In this document: piece after piece, positions 22,809-33,925 of the stretch | Numbering within the stretch: the first letter of the stretch is position 1 | Layout: the number at the start of each line of letters is the position of its first letter | Source of the DNA: Parelaphostrongylus tenuis | Lineage: Eukaryota; Nematoda; Chromadorea; Rhabditida; Metastrongylidae | Assembly: GCA_019055375.1 (NCBI GenBank) | Contig: JAHQIW010005575.1 | Coordinates: 62,001-126,000, forward strand | DNA: 64,000 nt | Direction: 5' to 3' | Position numbers and translations under genes: made by a program | The notes under the pieces: model-generated | What the model saw: the letters and a program-made list of their open reading frames with translations, nothing else | Told to the model about the DNA's origin: nothing | Databases searched by the model: none

Positions 22809-23102
22809 TTAATCAAAACTTGCATGAGGTTGCTACATCTCCTTTCCCAAAATTTGATGGCTGATGTTTCAGCGACCCCGCCTTCGTCAGAGCCTCAATT
22901 ATATTTACATAGGGGAAACTTCACTGGTCTTATGTGACACACTGTGAAAACAATTTCCGTCATTTTCACAGTGTGTCACATAAGACCAGCGGCTTAACTC
23001 ATATAAGTATAAAAAGGCTCTGAGGAAGACGAGGTCGCCGAAATTTTGATCATCAAATCTTGAGGAAGGGGAGTACGAACCTCGTGCAAGTTTTGATTAA
23101 AT
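22809..23102. mobile_element. Foldback MITE, nearly whole-length palindrome
   Basis: Almost the entire 294 bases pair with themselves. The ends are TTTAATCAAAACTTGC and its inverse GCAAGTTTTGATTAAA. The innermost 27 bases of each arm (22924-22950 and 22963-22989) are perfect complements around a 12-base loop. The outer arms are about 85% alike by eye and contain the shared core with GCGACCTCGTCTTCCTCAGA. Half copies occur at 31612-31720 and 46960-47190. It encodes nothing. Confidence 0.85.
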
Positions 23103-23429
23103 AATAGGCAGTTTGATGTAAGAACTGCTGAGGCCGTACAGCATAAGTGAAAGACGTACAGTGGAGACTCACTGATTAGCGCAGTAATAGTGACTCTATT
23201 TAATGCATGGAGAGCCCACTTACCCACGCTTCAATTCAACCTCTTCGAATCCAACAGGCCTTCTCATCGCTTCTCCCCTCAATCCGAAAACCTTTGCTGG
23301 TTTCCCTCAATCCCGAAATCATTACCGGACTTTTCTGGACAAAATCACCCTTTGATTCACATGGAATGGGGCCTACCACAGCTGTTCCAGAGTTACACAG
23401 AGACTAGCCGCGAGTAATAACGAACATTA
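23103..23429. other. No feature seen
   Basis: Overlapping plus-strand frames at 23190-23417 have no splice support or motif. Confidence 0.5.
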
Positions 23430-23600
23430 GTGGCGAAAATGATATAATCCTCAAGATGCCACCTAAGCGACACGTTGAAAGTTCTAAGATCTGTGAATGG
23501 CGGATGTTGGGAAAAGCATCGAACGCAGGAAGCGCTGGTATTTACTCAGTGTGATATATGTTACGTAGGCCCATGTAGTAAAATAACACTCGTTCTCTGT
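23430..23600 (+). mobile_element. SINE2 copy, 5' truncated
   Basis: ATAATCCTCAAGATGCC, CACGTTGAAAGTTCTAAG and CGAACGCAGGAAGCGCTGG align in order with 10595-10760. The tRNA-like head is absent. Confidence 0.6.
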
Positions 23601-24840
23601 TGTGATCGTTTTCCTATGATTGAAAGTTCTGTGTATCACGACTTGTTCTGACGAAAATAAAAACCATCATAACAAATTTGTGTGAACTAGACCTCGAAAA
23701 AAAAAAGCTTCGGAAACTCATAGGAATCCAGCAATCACTGGATTGAACATCGTCTAATGTCGCATGCGACTTTTTTCTTTTTCACATGACACGATGAAAA
23801 AAGAGGTTGTTTTCGGTTGTGTAAAGCGCACAAGCCATGCGAACTAATATTCCATGGGCTTTTCACTTTTCCAACATGTCATGATTATTGATACAACAAC
23901 TTAGAGAGTTTTGAGATGGCAGCTCTTAGTATTAGCATCAAACGAACGTCGCAAGTTTCATTCGAGTGCCCGAATTTCGTTTTCAAAACTAGTAAACCAG
24001 ATATATAATACGAAATATCATCTAGGAATGATGCATTTGGAATCCATACATTGGCCCACGCTATGATAAGATATCGATTTCCTCCTTTCCCTTTACTATT
24101 TTCAAAGCTATACTCATGAAGCAGAACAATATTTACACCTGTCTAAATCAACTTTTGAATTGAATGAATCTCTAAGATGTCAAGTATCAACTCTATATAA
24201 CAATATATAACTTGACAAATATATAATAAATATGTAATATATAACAACAACAAATATTTATATAGAGATTTGAAGGTCCGACTCGGCATGAGCATTGAGA
24301 AAGCACAATTTCTTAAGAACTCTCCTTTTATTGCCCTAAATTTTCATAGATAAGAGCGGTCGGTGCCAGAAAATAGGCGCGTGTGTACTTCGCCGAAATT
24401 TTGTCATACCTATTCTTTCCCCTTCCTTCGAAATATATCGGTTTTTTCCCACATTAGTTAGGTATTTTTCCTCTGGTATCTTGAAAAATTATTTTTTACA
24501 AAAAAGCGAGCGTTTTTTTTTTGTCCTCAACCGGCTCTTACCTATGGAATTTTAGGATCAGAACTTTTACGAGATTGGTAATTCTCTCTTGAAAATTGAT
24601 AGCTAACGTTTTGGCGACATTGAGTCAATTAACAGTGAGACTTTTAGATGCTTTACACTTGTAGTATTTGTACTTCGAACGATGAAAGCTTAGAAAAAAA
24701 GAAATTGACGTCCATCTCAAAGAATCAAAAGCAAAACATCACTGGATAAGTGGAGCAAAGTCCATAAACAAATGCACTCCATGAAAAGTTCGAAAAAAGA
24801 ACGCAGTAATTTCCAAAACTCCTATTAGGACAGGGTAACC
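23601..24840. other. No supported gene
   Basis: AT-rich. A short imperfect ATATATAA repeat lies at 24200-24250. GATAGCTAACGTTTTGGCGA at about 24597 is the core motif of the MITE family only. Confidence 0.45.
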
Positions 24841-24848
24841 GCTCCAAA

Positions 24849-25480
24849 ATGTCTGTTGAACAGTATGATTTGCGCGCTTTCATCCGTCATTATTGCAGAA
24901 AATATCTAACTATTCTTAAAACTGTCGACGAGAATAATGCAAGTGAACGACCCGATACGGTAATAAGATCGACCGTGGGTAGATGGTTTACGCGTATCCT
25001 GGCCGGCCACCTATTTTGGACGAAATAGCATTAGAAGCCGTTTTTGATGCTGAGCTTTAATCGAGCACTCGTGATTTGGCTGAGGAGCTTAGTGTTTCTC
25101 AGCGGACCGTTGTCAACAAATTGCACCAGTCTTATTTTGTCCGCAAAACGCCTCGCCCAGGATTCGCGTGTGCTTTATCTGACTGTGGCCTCTTTCGATC
25201 AATGCAAAACTTCTTTAATTGTCGTCGATTTCAGTCATTTAATGAAGTTAAAGTTAAAGAAACATGTCGAAGGGTTTTCGATTCAAAGGAGCCGGAATGG
25301 TTTTCGAACAGATGCGTAATCTTGCAGAAAGATGACAGACAATCGTGGACAGTGGCGGTCTAAACGCCAAATATTAGTTATTGTTGATAATTTGGGCACA
25401 AAAACGAAAGTTCCAAAAATTCTTTACAACTTTTTGCTCAATCCTAAGTATCGAGCACTGAAGGAGATGGGATCAAAATG
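24849..25480 (+). pseudogene. Mariner transposase lacking the catalytic domain
   Basis: It starts at ATG 24849 with a mariner-like N-terminus (SVEQYDLRAFIRHYC). A degraded linker follows, then the second helix-turn-helix (RDLAEELSVSQRTVVNKLHQ). After a short junction the reading continues directly into the C-terminal block (GLFRSMQNFF, RRFQSFNEVK, then a W about 25 residues on). Roughly the central half of a usual 340-residue transposase, with the three catalytic acids, is missing. Frames shift at least twice. A probable terminal inverted repeat ends near 25480 (AACTTTTTGCTCAATCCTA); the left end was not found. Confidence 0.75.
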
Positions 25481-26164
25481 CTGACAACACCGTCCAGAAC
25501 TTCCACGTACAAAGAATATCATCATGATACCAACAACTAATGTATACGCCGCTATTCTTTGAATCGCTGCCGAATCTATGGAAGACTTAGGAAACAAGTG
25601 ATAGTGAGAAATGTAAAAAGTTCTGACTCCCTTTTCTGCTTCAATAATGTGAAATTTGGATCAAATAAGATTTGGTCAACCTCAGTGATTTTTTACTTCA
25701 AAAAGCATTGTATGTACAAGTTACTCAAGCAACGGATTCTGAAAGAAGACCTGACGCAAAACGACCCAAAAGGAACTCCTTAAGACCTATCATCTCAAAG
25801 ATTTTGTGACTAGTTCTCGGAAAAAGGTATTTACACAGAACCACAAAGTAACTGCCTTTGCTACTTGTTGAAAGAGAAATTAAATGTTGCTAAATAGGAA
25901 AGATAAGGAGAGGTAATCTACCCAGCAGTTAGATGTTCTTGAACTTCACTTTTCTTCCTGCCACTACTCTCCAATTTGACGCTGTATTCAGAGCAAGAAC
26001 TTACATTGATATAAGATTCAAAGCTGCCTAATATCTAACCTATCACTTGTTTTCACAAACATCAGAAAATACAATATTCATACTTCACTGCTTAGATTCT
26101 TTAAAGCAACGTCACCTCAAAATATTAAAACTGAACAATAAATTATATCCAGCTATGCAGCCGT
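25481..26164. other. No feature seen
   Basis: Downstream (3') flank of ACTR10. Only short frames; no clear AATAAA for the minus-strand gene within the first 100 bases. Confidence 0.45.
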
Positions 26165-29100
26165 TCATCGTTCAAGCTCGGGTTTGCCACAAGGAATGCC
26201 GCGTTGCACATAATCCGTCCAGTCAGGTAAGATATGGTTTTCAATCCATTTTTCCCGCGATACTGACCTCAACTGCACGGGATCTTGTAATGCACCAAAC
26301 AGACTTCCTGCAAAGCATACTTTTTGAAGACTGGACTATTTATAACAAAAGCGAAATGGTACAGAACAAGTAATATATGAGCTAGAACGATTCGAACATA
26401 TTTTAGCGTTCCTATTTGTTCTCTTAAGATGACTGGAATGAAAGAACTCGACTTGTTATTTCCTCTTTGACATAATGCTTAGTTTAACTGGAGCATTCGC
26501 CACTATTTTGAACGAATCAAAGTGGCAAGGCAAAAGCTTTTCCTAAACTTCACAAGTGTCAACGAGTGTACAGTGAAGAACTCAGAACGTCTCGGCATAG
26601 GATTCTTTAGATTTTAAGACTCTGAAAGGATGATGTCCAACCAGCGCTAAACTTGAAAATAAGTTTGCGGAACAACTCTGAGTATGTACCCAAATCCATG
26701 CCAAAACCTGAACACTTCCGTCGATGACAATTACACTACAGAAGAATAAAAAATAAATGCTAGAGTTTCTTGAGCTGCGTGAGAACGCATCATTTACGGC
26801 TTCAACTATTCAGGAAGGACGTGTGTTGTTCCGCACATCCGCACATGCGCACTTTGATATTATTTTTGTGGCCATTTTAAGTTCCTTGAGCACATTTCTA
26901 ACACTTCCCCAAGTCAGTGAACTGAAACATGGAACGACAATTTCAAAAGATTACTTTGTCAAGCTGAAACTAACTACTACTTTGAAACTTATTTCCATGC
27001 AATAACTAGCAAAACTCTGATTCGGTCCTCTCGAATATAGGAAAGTTTTAAGTGGAGGTAAGATAGTTTAGGTGATAGTAAATGCGGTACGTATTGTGAT
27101 CGAAGATCAGTCTCTTAATATCAACAAAAAAAACTCAATAAATGAGCTGTTCTCACTAAGACTTGGCCTAAGGCACTTTCTTAGCACTGAGCGCTTATTA
27201 ACTCGATGGAGAAGGCAGATGATCATCGGCGCAGCACATTCGCAAAGGGTGCACCATCGTCGTTACCTAATCAAGGCTTATCTCACCTCTTTAAGAAAAG
27301 CTCAAGATTTTTGACGTGACTATAGTACTACATAGTTTTTTCTACACGCTCATATGCTTTGATGCAAATATGACTCATGGGTGCGAATTTTCTTTTCGCT
27401 TTTATAGCGCTATATGAAGACCTTACTAAAGGCTGAACTTAGTTTCGAAATAACCAGAATTTATGCTATCAAATAATACTAAACTTCCAATAAAAATCCA
27501 TCCACACACCCTAGTCGAGCAAAAACGCGCGCCAAGTGTGAAACATAATCTCACCTTACTCCGACAGAGCAGTAGAAAGACTAGTTCAAAAATCAAGCAA
27601 AGTGTTGAAATCTTCAAAATTTGAGCTTTCGAATGCTTATCAAAACTCTGAAGGAATACCTCTGTTCAGCGAAAAAGGTCTTTGGATATACGTGTACCTG
27701 GTGAAGTACACGCCGTTCCGGAAGGGTTAAGAAGGAAAAGATTAAATATGCCAAATTTTCTGGCTCTGAGGGCTTGAAAACGAAAGCATTTACCTCCAAT
27801 CCAAGCCAGATACAGTTCTGTACATTGATTAGGAAACCTATAGAAGCGGATGGATTCACACTGCTTTGTCTTACTAGGACTAGCTTTCGCAAGCTCTGCG
27901 ATCTCTTCCTGAAACAGAAAAGTTGCTTATCGCTTCCAGGAAAAAAAATCATTCAAGAAAACTTTGCACAAACAGGTGTACTAAGCACTAGTGGAGAGAC
28001 CGTAGTTGGGGTTAAAACGACTCAATTATTCGAGTCAAAGCCATTAACAGTACTTTACGCAAGGCAGATATCCTCGTTAAGATGACTTTAATAATAGATA
28101 CCACTTGATTCTACATATTTGGCGACAAGCCATATTTTCTGAAGAGAGTGTTTTCCATACCCATGTGGCCAGTAAAGAGACGCAGCGATGTCTCTGTCTC
28201 AAAAAACTGGCATCTCATTCAGTGAGCAGCATTATTTTGACAAACAATTCGTTGTTTTCTGGTTTCGAGTAGCTAGGACTTTTGGGTATTGTTTGGGATG
28301 AGAGAATATGAAAACCACAAGACAAACATCTTAATATTTCATATATAACTTGTACTAGTCCGTCAAAATCTGACAGCATATGATTGCATGGTGGACTACG
28401 TGTTTTGTTCACAGACAAGAGTTGTATACTCACTAAAAGCAAGAGAGGCTGCATAAAAGAAGATGGAACATCTACGCATTAGAGAAGCGCAAGAATTTTC
28501 TGAGGCTGAGAACAGGCCGATTCATAGAACACTACAAACGGGACAGGGATACATAAAACTGCTGCAGTGACCGGCGTGAATCCATAGGTGCCACAGTGAT
28601 CACAGAGCAAACTCAAGTGTCGTTCATCTCAAAGACCGAAATCAGGAACGCCGCGAGAATACTAGATCACTCAATCTTGTCGAGCGTATAGCCCTGGGGG
28701 CAATACTGGAAGTACCAGGCATCACACGAGAAAGAGGGAGAAAGGGAGAAAGAAAGAAAGAGAGAGAGAAAGAGAGAGAAAGAGAGAGAAAGAAAGAGAG
28801 AGAGAGAGAGAGAGATTGGGGAATCTGAAAGCTCGACTGATGCCAGAGATCAAATATCAGAGATTATCACGTAAACAAAAATGTTTTATGCTAGGTGGTT
28901 TACGCACTTAAAGCACCTGAGAAATCCGGCGCACAACAGCCGATCGCTCACTCGGTCTTACGCGTACAGCAAAACACCAGCGATCCAATGACTAGATCCA
29001 TCCAAGAAGATTCCGAGTAGAAGTGTCGCCTCTCGAATTCCTGAGGCGAGCAGAGCTACTTACTTCTACAAGTGATGGAGACGAAGAAAAGCGTTGGCGT

Positions 29101-32100
29101 CCTCTTATGTAACCTCGTCATGAAGGTGACTACAGGTTGAATATGACGGAATAACAAACTTCTCCTTGTGAGGCTCAGGGATGGATGGAAATTGAGGGAT
29201 AGAGCTCTAGCCGCTGAAAAATCCATGAATGATGCGATATGAATTCAATTTCAACGAGTATCGGCTGAGATGACTGACTGCATATTTGACCATTACAATA
29301 ACTCGCGGAAGTCCATCGATGCATCGAGTCAATGCTGCCATACTTCCAGATAAATGTGGTACCGATTCGCTGACCCCAAAGCGTTGGAAGGCTTGGTGAG
29401 CTCTCTTCGCAAGACTCAATCATCGACCATCTATTGATCAACAGATGGAATTACCACTGATCAATTGGACAGAAGTTATCATCAGTCACATAACACTAAA
29501 GAAAATGCTCTTAAAGACCTTGTTAAGCCATTCTCCATGGGGAAATAAAATTCTATTAATTTTGAAGAGAAACTTCTGAAGAAAAAGTTATATTTCTTCT
29601 TTGATGCAATAACGAAAACATTAAGAATGGAAGAATTAGATTACAACCCAACTGTGAGAAGAACACAAAAAATTCAAACCTTTAGACGACTGAGAAATCC
29701 AGGGATTAATGTGGGCCCTCCTGTCAACAAAATGCTGCTGAACATTGTCTTGCGCAGATCCATAGGACACTGAACATGGATGGAAGTAACTTATGGACTA
29801 TCAGAGAATCAACGAACTCACTCTTTCCACGAGTGAATGGATTAGTTGCTGGATAGGACTGTCATCATTTGCAGACTCGAAGAACACTTCACAAGCGGCC
29901 TCTCTAAAAATGCTGTGACATCAAAAAGATCGCAAGGCACTTGCTATTTGAAAACACCTAAAATCTATTTCTAGGTACACTTACCGGACAAATCCCGGAA
30001 TTACGAGGAAAATCGGTACCAAGAGGTAATTTAACGGATTTTATGGGTTGAAGGTTATGCTGTGCACCTAGCGTCTGGATAGCTACACCTCGCTCACGTG
30101 GGCAACAGAATACAAATCGGACGCAAATTTCTTCTATTATACCTGAATCCTGGAAAGCAAAATTTCTCGAAAATGAGGAAAACAAGTTGCTCTCGATAAT
30201 TCGTAGTACCTACTTCGATAATTTTCCAGTGCTCTTCACCTAGCTCACACAATCCATCACACGTTTCCACACGACCGTGCTCCTTAAGTAATTCTCGGAC
30301 TCTGTTCTCCAACTTCATCGCTCCAATATTAGAAAGCTCCCAACACGATAACATTACCACGCCTTCGGCAACCTGCAAAGATACACTAGTGGTTAAACAA
30401 GAATGGGCAGGAGTTGAACCCAGGTTTCACCCTTTACGGGGCGCGTGTTAACCACTGCACCATCGAGGCTCTTACTCTGCTATACACAGCATGAGATATA
30501 CTTACAATATAAAACTACTAGACTCGAATATCTCCTACCGGAATTGCTAACGTCTCAGCATATCCAACATCGACAACGAGCGCATAATCGGTGTTAAATG
30601 GAAAAGTTGCGCAGAGATGTGAAGGAATGAATAGTACACTAGGCACATTCAACACAACCAGCAGTGCCTAAATGAAGAAGATCAAAGGACGAAAAGATAA
30701 AGCTCTCAGCGTTGATCAATCCTTGTGAGATACGCCATGCATTCGCCTTCACCTAGTTGACTGTTCCATAGGCTTAGGCACTAGAGCAATATATACCATT
30801 TGTTAGCATTTGTTTGCATTTTTATAGCATTTGTTGACCAGAAGTAATCGAAATTGCATGATTTTGACATTGATCGACTGCATATCTTGTTGCGAAGATT
30901 TTGGTATACAACTTGCCTATATTTCCTTTGAGATGGAGCTGCCGTGGAAACAGATTTGCCTGCTACTCATGTATGAATGGCGAGTAGAGGAAAATGCTAG
31001 TGAAATGGCGTCCAAGATTAATGGAGCTTGTGGCGATGATACGACTGCAGAAAGGACGGCTCGGATGTGGTTCGCAAATTTCAAAACTGGACAGAAGAGC
31101 TTGGAAGACCAATGGCGCTCGCATTATCCACGGGAAACTACATTAATCTTGTGCGCCGCCTCACCAGCATTTTACCCTATGCGCTTTTCGTGCATGAGTA
31201 GCAAGCGAATTTGTTCCAAAGACAGCTTCATCTTCAGAGAAGTACAAGCAAGTTGAATGCCAAGTTGTTCGCAAGAAGATGCGCAATTGAACGATACCAA
31301 AATCATGGAATTCGATTATTTCTGGCTTGCGAATTCGTTGTTTATTGCTCTCGTGCCAAAATTTATGAAGCGACCTGACAGCGCCGTTTGAGTGAACATA
31401 TATCTGGCCTGTACAGTGGTAGCCCACCGAATTATCAAGTCAGAGGTGGCCAACATCTCAGACTAGTCTGGTATCAACTCGCCGAGTCCGCAGCGATAAA
31501 AGGCTTGGTGAGTCCTAAGCGTGAGATTGAACCATCAGCCATCGAATGATCGACCAGTGTGGGTCGCATAGCATCTATAATCACTGCACCGCGCGCGCTC
31601 ACTTAACATTCGGTAATCTTGAACCTAAACGGTTCTGAAGAAGACAAAGTCGCCGTTAGTTCAACCGTCGATTTTGCAGAAGAGATGAACCTCGCACAGT
31701 TTCTGATCAAAAGGACATGTTGCGAGTATCCTGCATTTTTCGTAAGAACGGCATATAGCATCTCCTTTCAATCGACTACTTTGAGAGCTCGCTTGAAATC
31801 GAATATAGTCTGATAAAACAGAATTCCAAGCGAAGGTATTGCTAAATGCTGTTCTTAGTAGCCGTGAGCCATTGACTGACAATCACTCCAGACCGCAACA
31901 TAAAGTGATCTTTTCACTTGACGCGGTGTGATACATATTCGCGTCGCTACCCTAGTTGTAAAGATGAACCGAAAAGCATGTGTGGTACTTATGACGCTTT
32001 CAAGGAAGTCGAAAACGCACGTCTACCACTAGAGATGCATATCAGATCTCTTGAAAGACTTAAGACACTCTATCAGACTACCTTTCATTTGAAAGGTCCT

Positions 32101-33893
32101 CGACTTGACACAGCAGAAATTGCTTAGTCAAAATCTCCGTCGTTTCTGAGAACAGAAATTGGACGTCACGCACCTCACATATGGCCTCTCTTAGACCAGT
32201 TGGTGTCAGTAGATTCTCAACGATAACAACTCGTCGATCACGTGGCATAGTTAAGAGACAGCTGAAACGCAGGACCTTCTTGAACAAACTGGCTAACTAG
32301 ACGATGAAATCATTTGTAATACCTGCTGAAAATCTGTTGAAAGAATTTGACAATCGCTGATAAACGTGGTTGAGTGAACTGATGACCGCCATTCTGCGCG
32401 TCGTTCTGTTCATAAAGAGAAGAGTGGAAATACTTTGAATGAATAATCGCTCGTGGAACGAATTCACCAGCAAATCCAACTCTAAAACATTGAATTGGAC
32501 TAACACAACTGCAAAGAGACTCAAGTAAAGCATTAAAGGATTAAGGATAAAGCTCTCGGTGTTGATCAATTCCTGAAGAGAAGTGTCATGCATTCGTCTT
32601 CAATTTTTAACTTCGTTTGAGGTCACTGAATGCATATAGAACCTTTATGATGACTCGGGGTGGCGTCCGACTATATCGAGTCAGTGCTGCTTACCCTTCC
32701 AGACAAGTCTGAGACCAGTCAGGTACCAATTTACCGATCCGCAGGGATGTATGGCTTCGTGAGCCATGGGCGCGAGATCGAACCACTGACCTCGTGTGCA
32801 ACGCAGAGTACTGCTCACCGCTGCGCCACATGTGCTTTTATTGAAGCATTACCTACTAGAATTTAGCACCTGATTCTAAAGGATAAAAGCTAAAGCTCTC
32901 AGCGTTGATCAACCTCTAAGGGATATGTCTGTATTCGACTCATTCGTAGCATCATTCGAGGTGATCAAAGGCATGTCTGGCCTTTACAATGACTCGCGGT
33001 GGCCTCCCGCTGTACCGAGTCAGTGCTGCTTATCCTCCCAGACAATCTGAGACCAATTTACCAACCTCGGAGGATAGATGGCTCGGTGAGCCATGAGCGC
33101 GTAGATCGAACCACTGACCTCTTGTGCAACACAGATCACCTCTAACCACTGCGCCACATGCCCTGACTTATTGACTGTACCCATAACAAACCGGTGCCAG
33201 AGAAGCTGCTTACTTCATAGGTCTTTCCCGAGAATCCCAAAGCATCCCAGCCTCTACATTCTCACTTACCTGCCACCTTACAGCCAAGACTAATTTGTAC
33301 TCTGATGATAGATTCAGGAGTAGATTATTGATGTACACGTAGTTTGACATCTAGGATTCCCAACGAAGACGTAGTAAATCCCTGGAGGAAAAGTGGGAAA
33401 GGGATGAAGCTGACGGCGCCGACCAATAATCGAGCGATTCTCCGCGCATTCTACTCCATTTGTAGCATTCCAAGAGGTGACTAAACGAATATCCGAGGCC
33501 TTTACAGTGACTCGTGGTGGCCTACCGATGTACCAAGTCAGTGCATGCTGATCTTCCCAAACACATCCGGGTTTACCAATTCACTGACCCCCGGAAGAAC
33601 GGAAGGCTGGATGAGCCTAGTGGCGAGCGGGATCCAACCATCAACGTGTGTGTCGCAGGACACCTCTAGCCACTACGCCACAGGCGCCCACTGCGATAGC
33701 TAGAACGACATAGGGATAGAAAAAATCAAGCTCTAGAGATAGAAACTTACTTCGTCAGTCGTCTACCAATATCGATAATCACTGCCGGTTTACTATTCTC
33801 GATGCTATTAATGGCATGAGAAAGTGAAGTGCACGTCGCCAAGGAGGAGAGAGATCGTTGGCTGAAGCTTGACGGCTTCGCGGCCGTCGACAT
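26165..33893 (-). CDS. ACTR10: Actin-related protein 10 (Arp11), dynactin pointed-end subunit
   Basis: Ten exons, from the start: 33751-33893, 32323-32481, 32174-32261, 30539-30667, 30214-30372, 29985-30149, 29822-29899, 29680-29769, 27794-27908, 26165-26307. They total 1,269 bases: 422 residues plus stop, close to the 417 of human ACTR10. All phases agree. The actin fold is visible in order: phosphate loop 1 (AVIIDIGRRLTKVGFAGE), PRDRRVVIVENLL, NVPSVLFIPSHL, phosphate loop 2 (ALVVDVGYAETL), EEICVRFVFCCPRERG, the adenosine motif (LLTGGPTLIPGFLSRLK) and AWIGGSLFGALQD. Arp11 caps the pointed end of the Arp1 filament and helps dynein-dynactin bind cargo. The first exon has about 35 extra Ser-rich residues before the fold. 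The exon 6 acceptor was chosen as AGAG|GCC because only that keeps frame. Introns are full of SINEs, mariner pieces and MITEs. Confidence 0.95.
27440..27660. mobile_element. MITE arms in ACTR10 intron 9
   Basis: Two arms, GAATTTATGCTATCAAATAA (about 27460) and GAGCTTTCGAATGCTTATCA (about 27620), match the terminal arm of the family at 16639-17289. They run in the same direction, so this is probably two nested or partial copies. Confidence 0.45.
28731..28814. repeat. (GA)n/(GAAA)n purine microsatellite
   Basis: About 84 bases of almost pure purine on the plus strand (GAGAAAGG then GAAAGAGA units), inside ACTR10 intron 8. Confidence 0.9.
29195..29440 (-). mobile_element. SINE1 copy, degraded
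   Basis: GGATAGAGCTCTAGCCGCTG, GACTGCATATTTGACCATTA and AGGCTTGGTGAGCTCTC follow SINE1 order. The head is largely lost. Within ACTR10 intron 8, in sense. Confidence 0.6.
30404..30471 (-). repeat. tRNA-like sequence inside a 166-bp ACTR10 intron
   Basis: The minus strand reads GCCTCGATGGTGCAGTGGTT, then a short anticodon-like hairpin (CCC/GGG) and GGGTTCAACTCC (B box). The acceptor stem does not close at the 3' side and the anticodon loop lacks U33, so it is a tRNA-derived retrocopy and not a working tRNA. It fills nearly half of intron 4 (30373-30538). Confidence 0.65.
30690..31600 (-). mobile_element. SINE1 copy split by a mariner fragment
   Basis: The 3' part (30690-30758, GATAAAGCTCTCAGCGTTGA through GCATTCGCCTTCACC) and the 5' part with the tRNA-like head (31384-31600, CGTTTGAGTGAACATATATC onward) join at neighbouring points of the SINE1 consensus. 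The roughly 625 bases between them hold a mariner remnant, so the mariner entered an existing SINE. Confidence 0.7.
30932..31260 (+). pseudogene. Mariner transposase N-terminal fragment
   Basis: From an in-frame Met at 30932 the plus strand gives a typical mariner first helix-turn-helix: QICLLLMYEWRVEENASEMA, then INGACGDDTTAERTARMWF, then NFKTGQKSLEDQWRS, where the conserved GRP motif is lost. After about 31120 the similarity ends. It is nested in SINE1, in antisense to ACTR10. Confidence 0.75.
31612..31720. mobile_element. Half copy of the foldback MITE
   Basis: GGTTCTGAAGAAGACAAAGT, then CGCCG, and later GAACCTCGCACAGTTTCTGA match the right arm of 22809-23102. There is no second arm. Confidence 0.55.
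32543..32836 (-). mobile_element. SINE1 copy, full length, ACTR10 intron 1
   Basis: Full element from AAGGATAAAGCTCTCGGTG (3' end) to the tRNA head at about 32836 (TGGCGCAGCGGTGAGCAG), with an intact B box (GGTTCGATCTCGCGC). First of three copies in the same intron, all in sense with the host gene. Confidence 0.85.
32878..33166 (-). mobile_element. SINE1 copy, full length, ACTR10 intron 1
   Basis: Second copy, 41 bases from the first. The A box TGGCGCAGTGGTTAGAGG is intact and the B box GGTTCGATCTACGCGC has one extra base. The 3' tail has an extra AAAGCTA-type unit. Confidence 0.85.
33399..33690 (-). mobile_element. SINE1 copy, older, ACTR10 intron 1
   Basis: Third copy. The head (TGGCGTAGTGGCTAGAGG) and body are clear but carry many differences, so it looks older than its two neighbours. 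Confidence 0.75.
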
Positions 33894-33909
33894 CGGACTC
33901 TGCAAAAGC
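33894..33909 (-). promoter_or_regulatory. Probable spliced-leader acceptor of ACTR10
   Basis: On the minus strand AGCTTTTGCAG ends six bases before the start codon, leaving the leader AGTCCG before ATG. The very short distance and U-rich AG point to trans-splicing. Confidence 0.55.
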
Positions 33910-33925
33910 TTCCTCGAACTTATGT

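Noticed and set aside
26047..26373. 108-codon plus-strand frame
   Set aside because: It is a shadow of the last exon of ACTR10 on the opposite strand.
30404..30471. Functional tRNA gene
   Set aside because: A and B boxes are good, but the acceptor stem does not pair and position 33 of the anticodon loop is not U.
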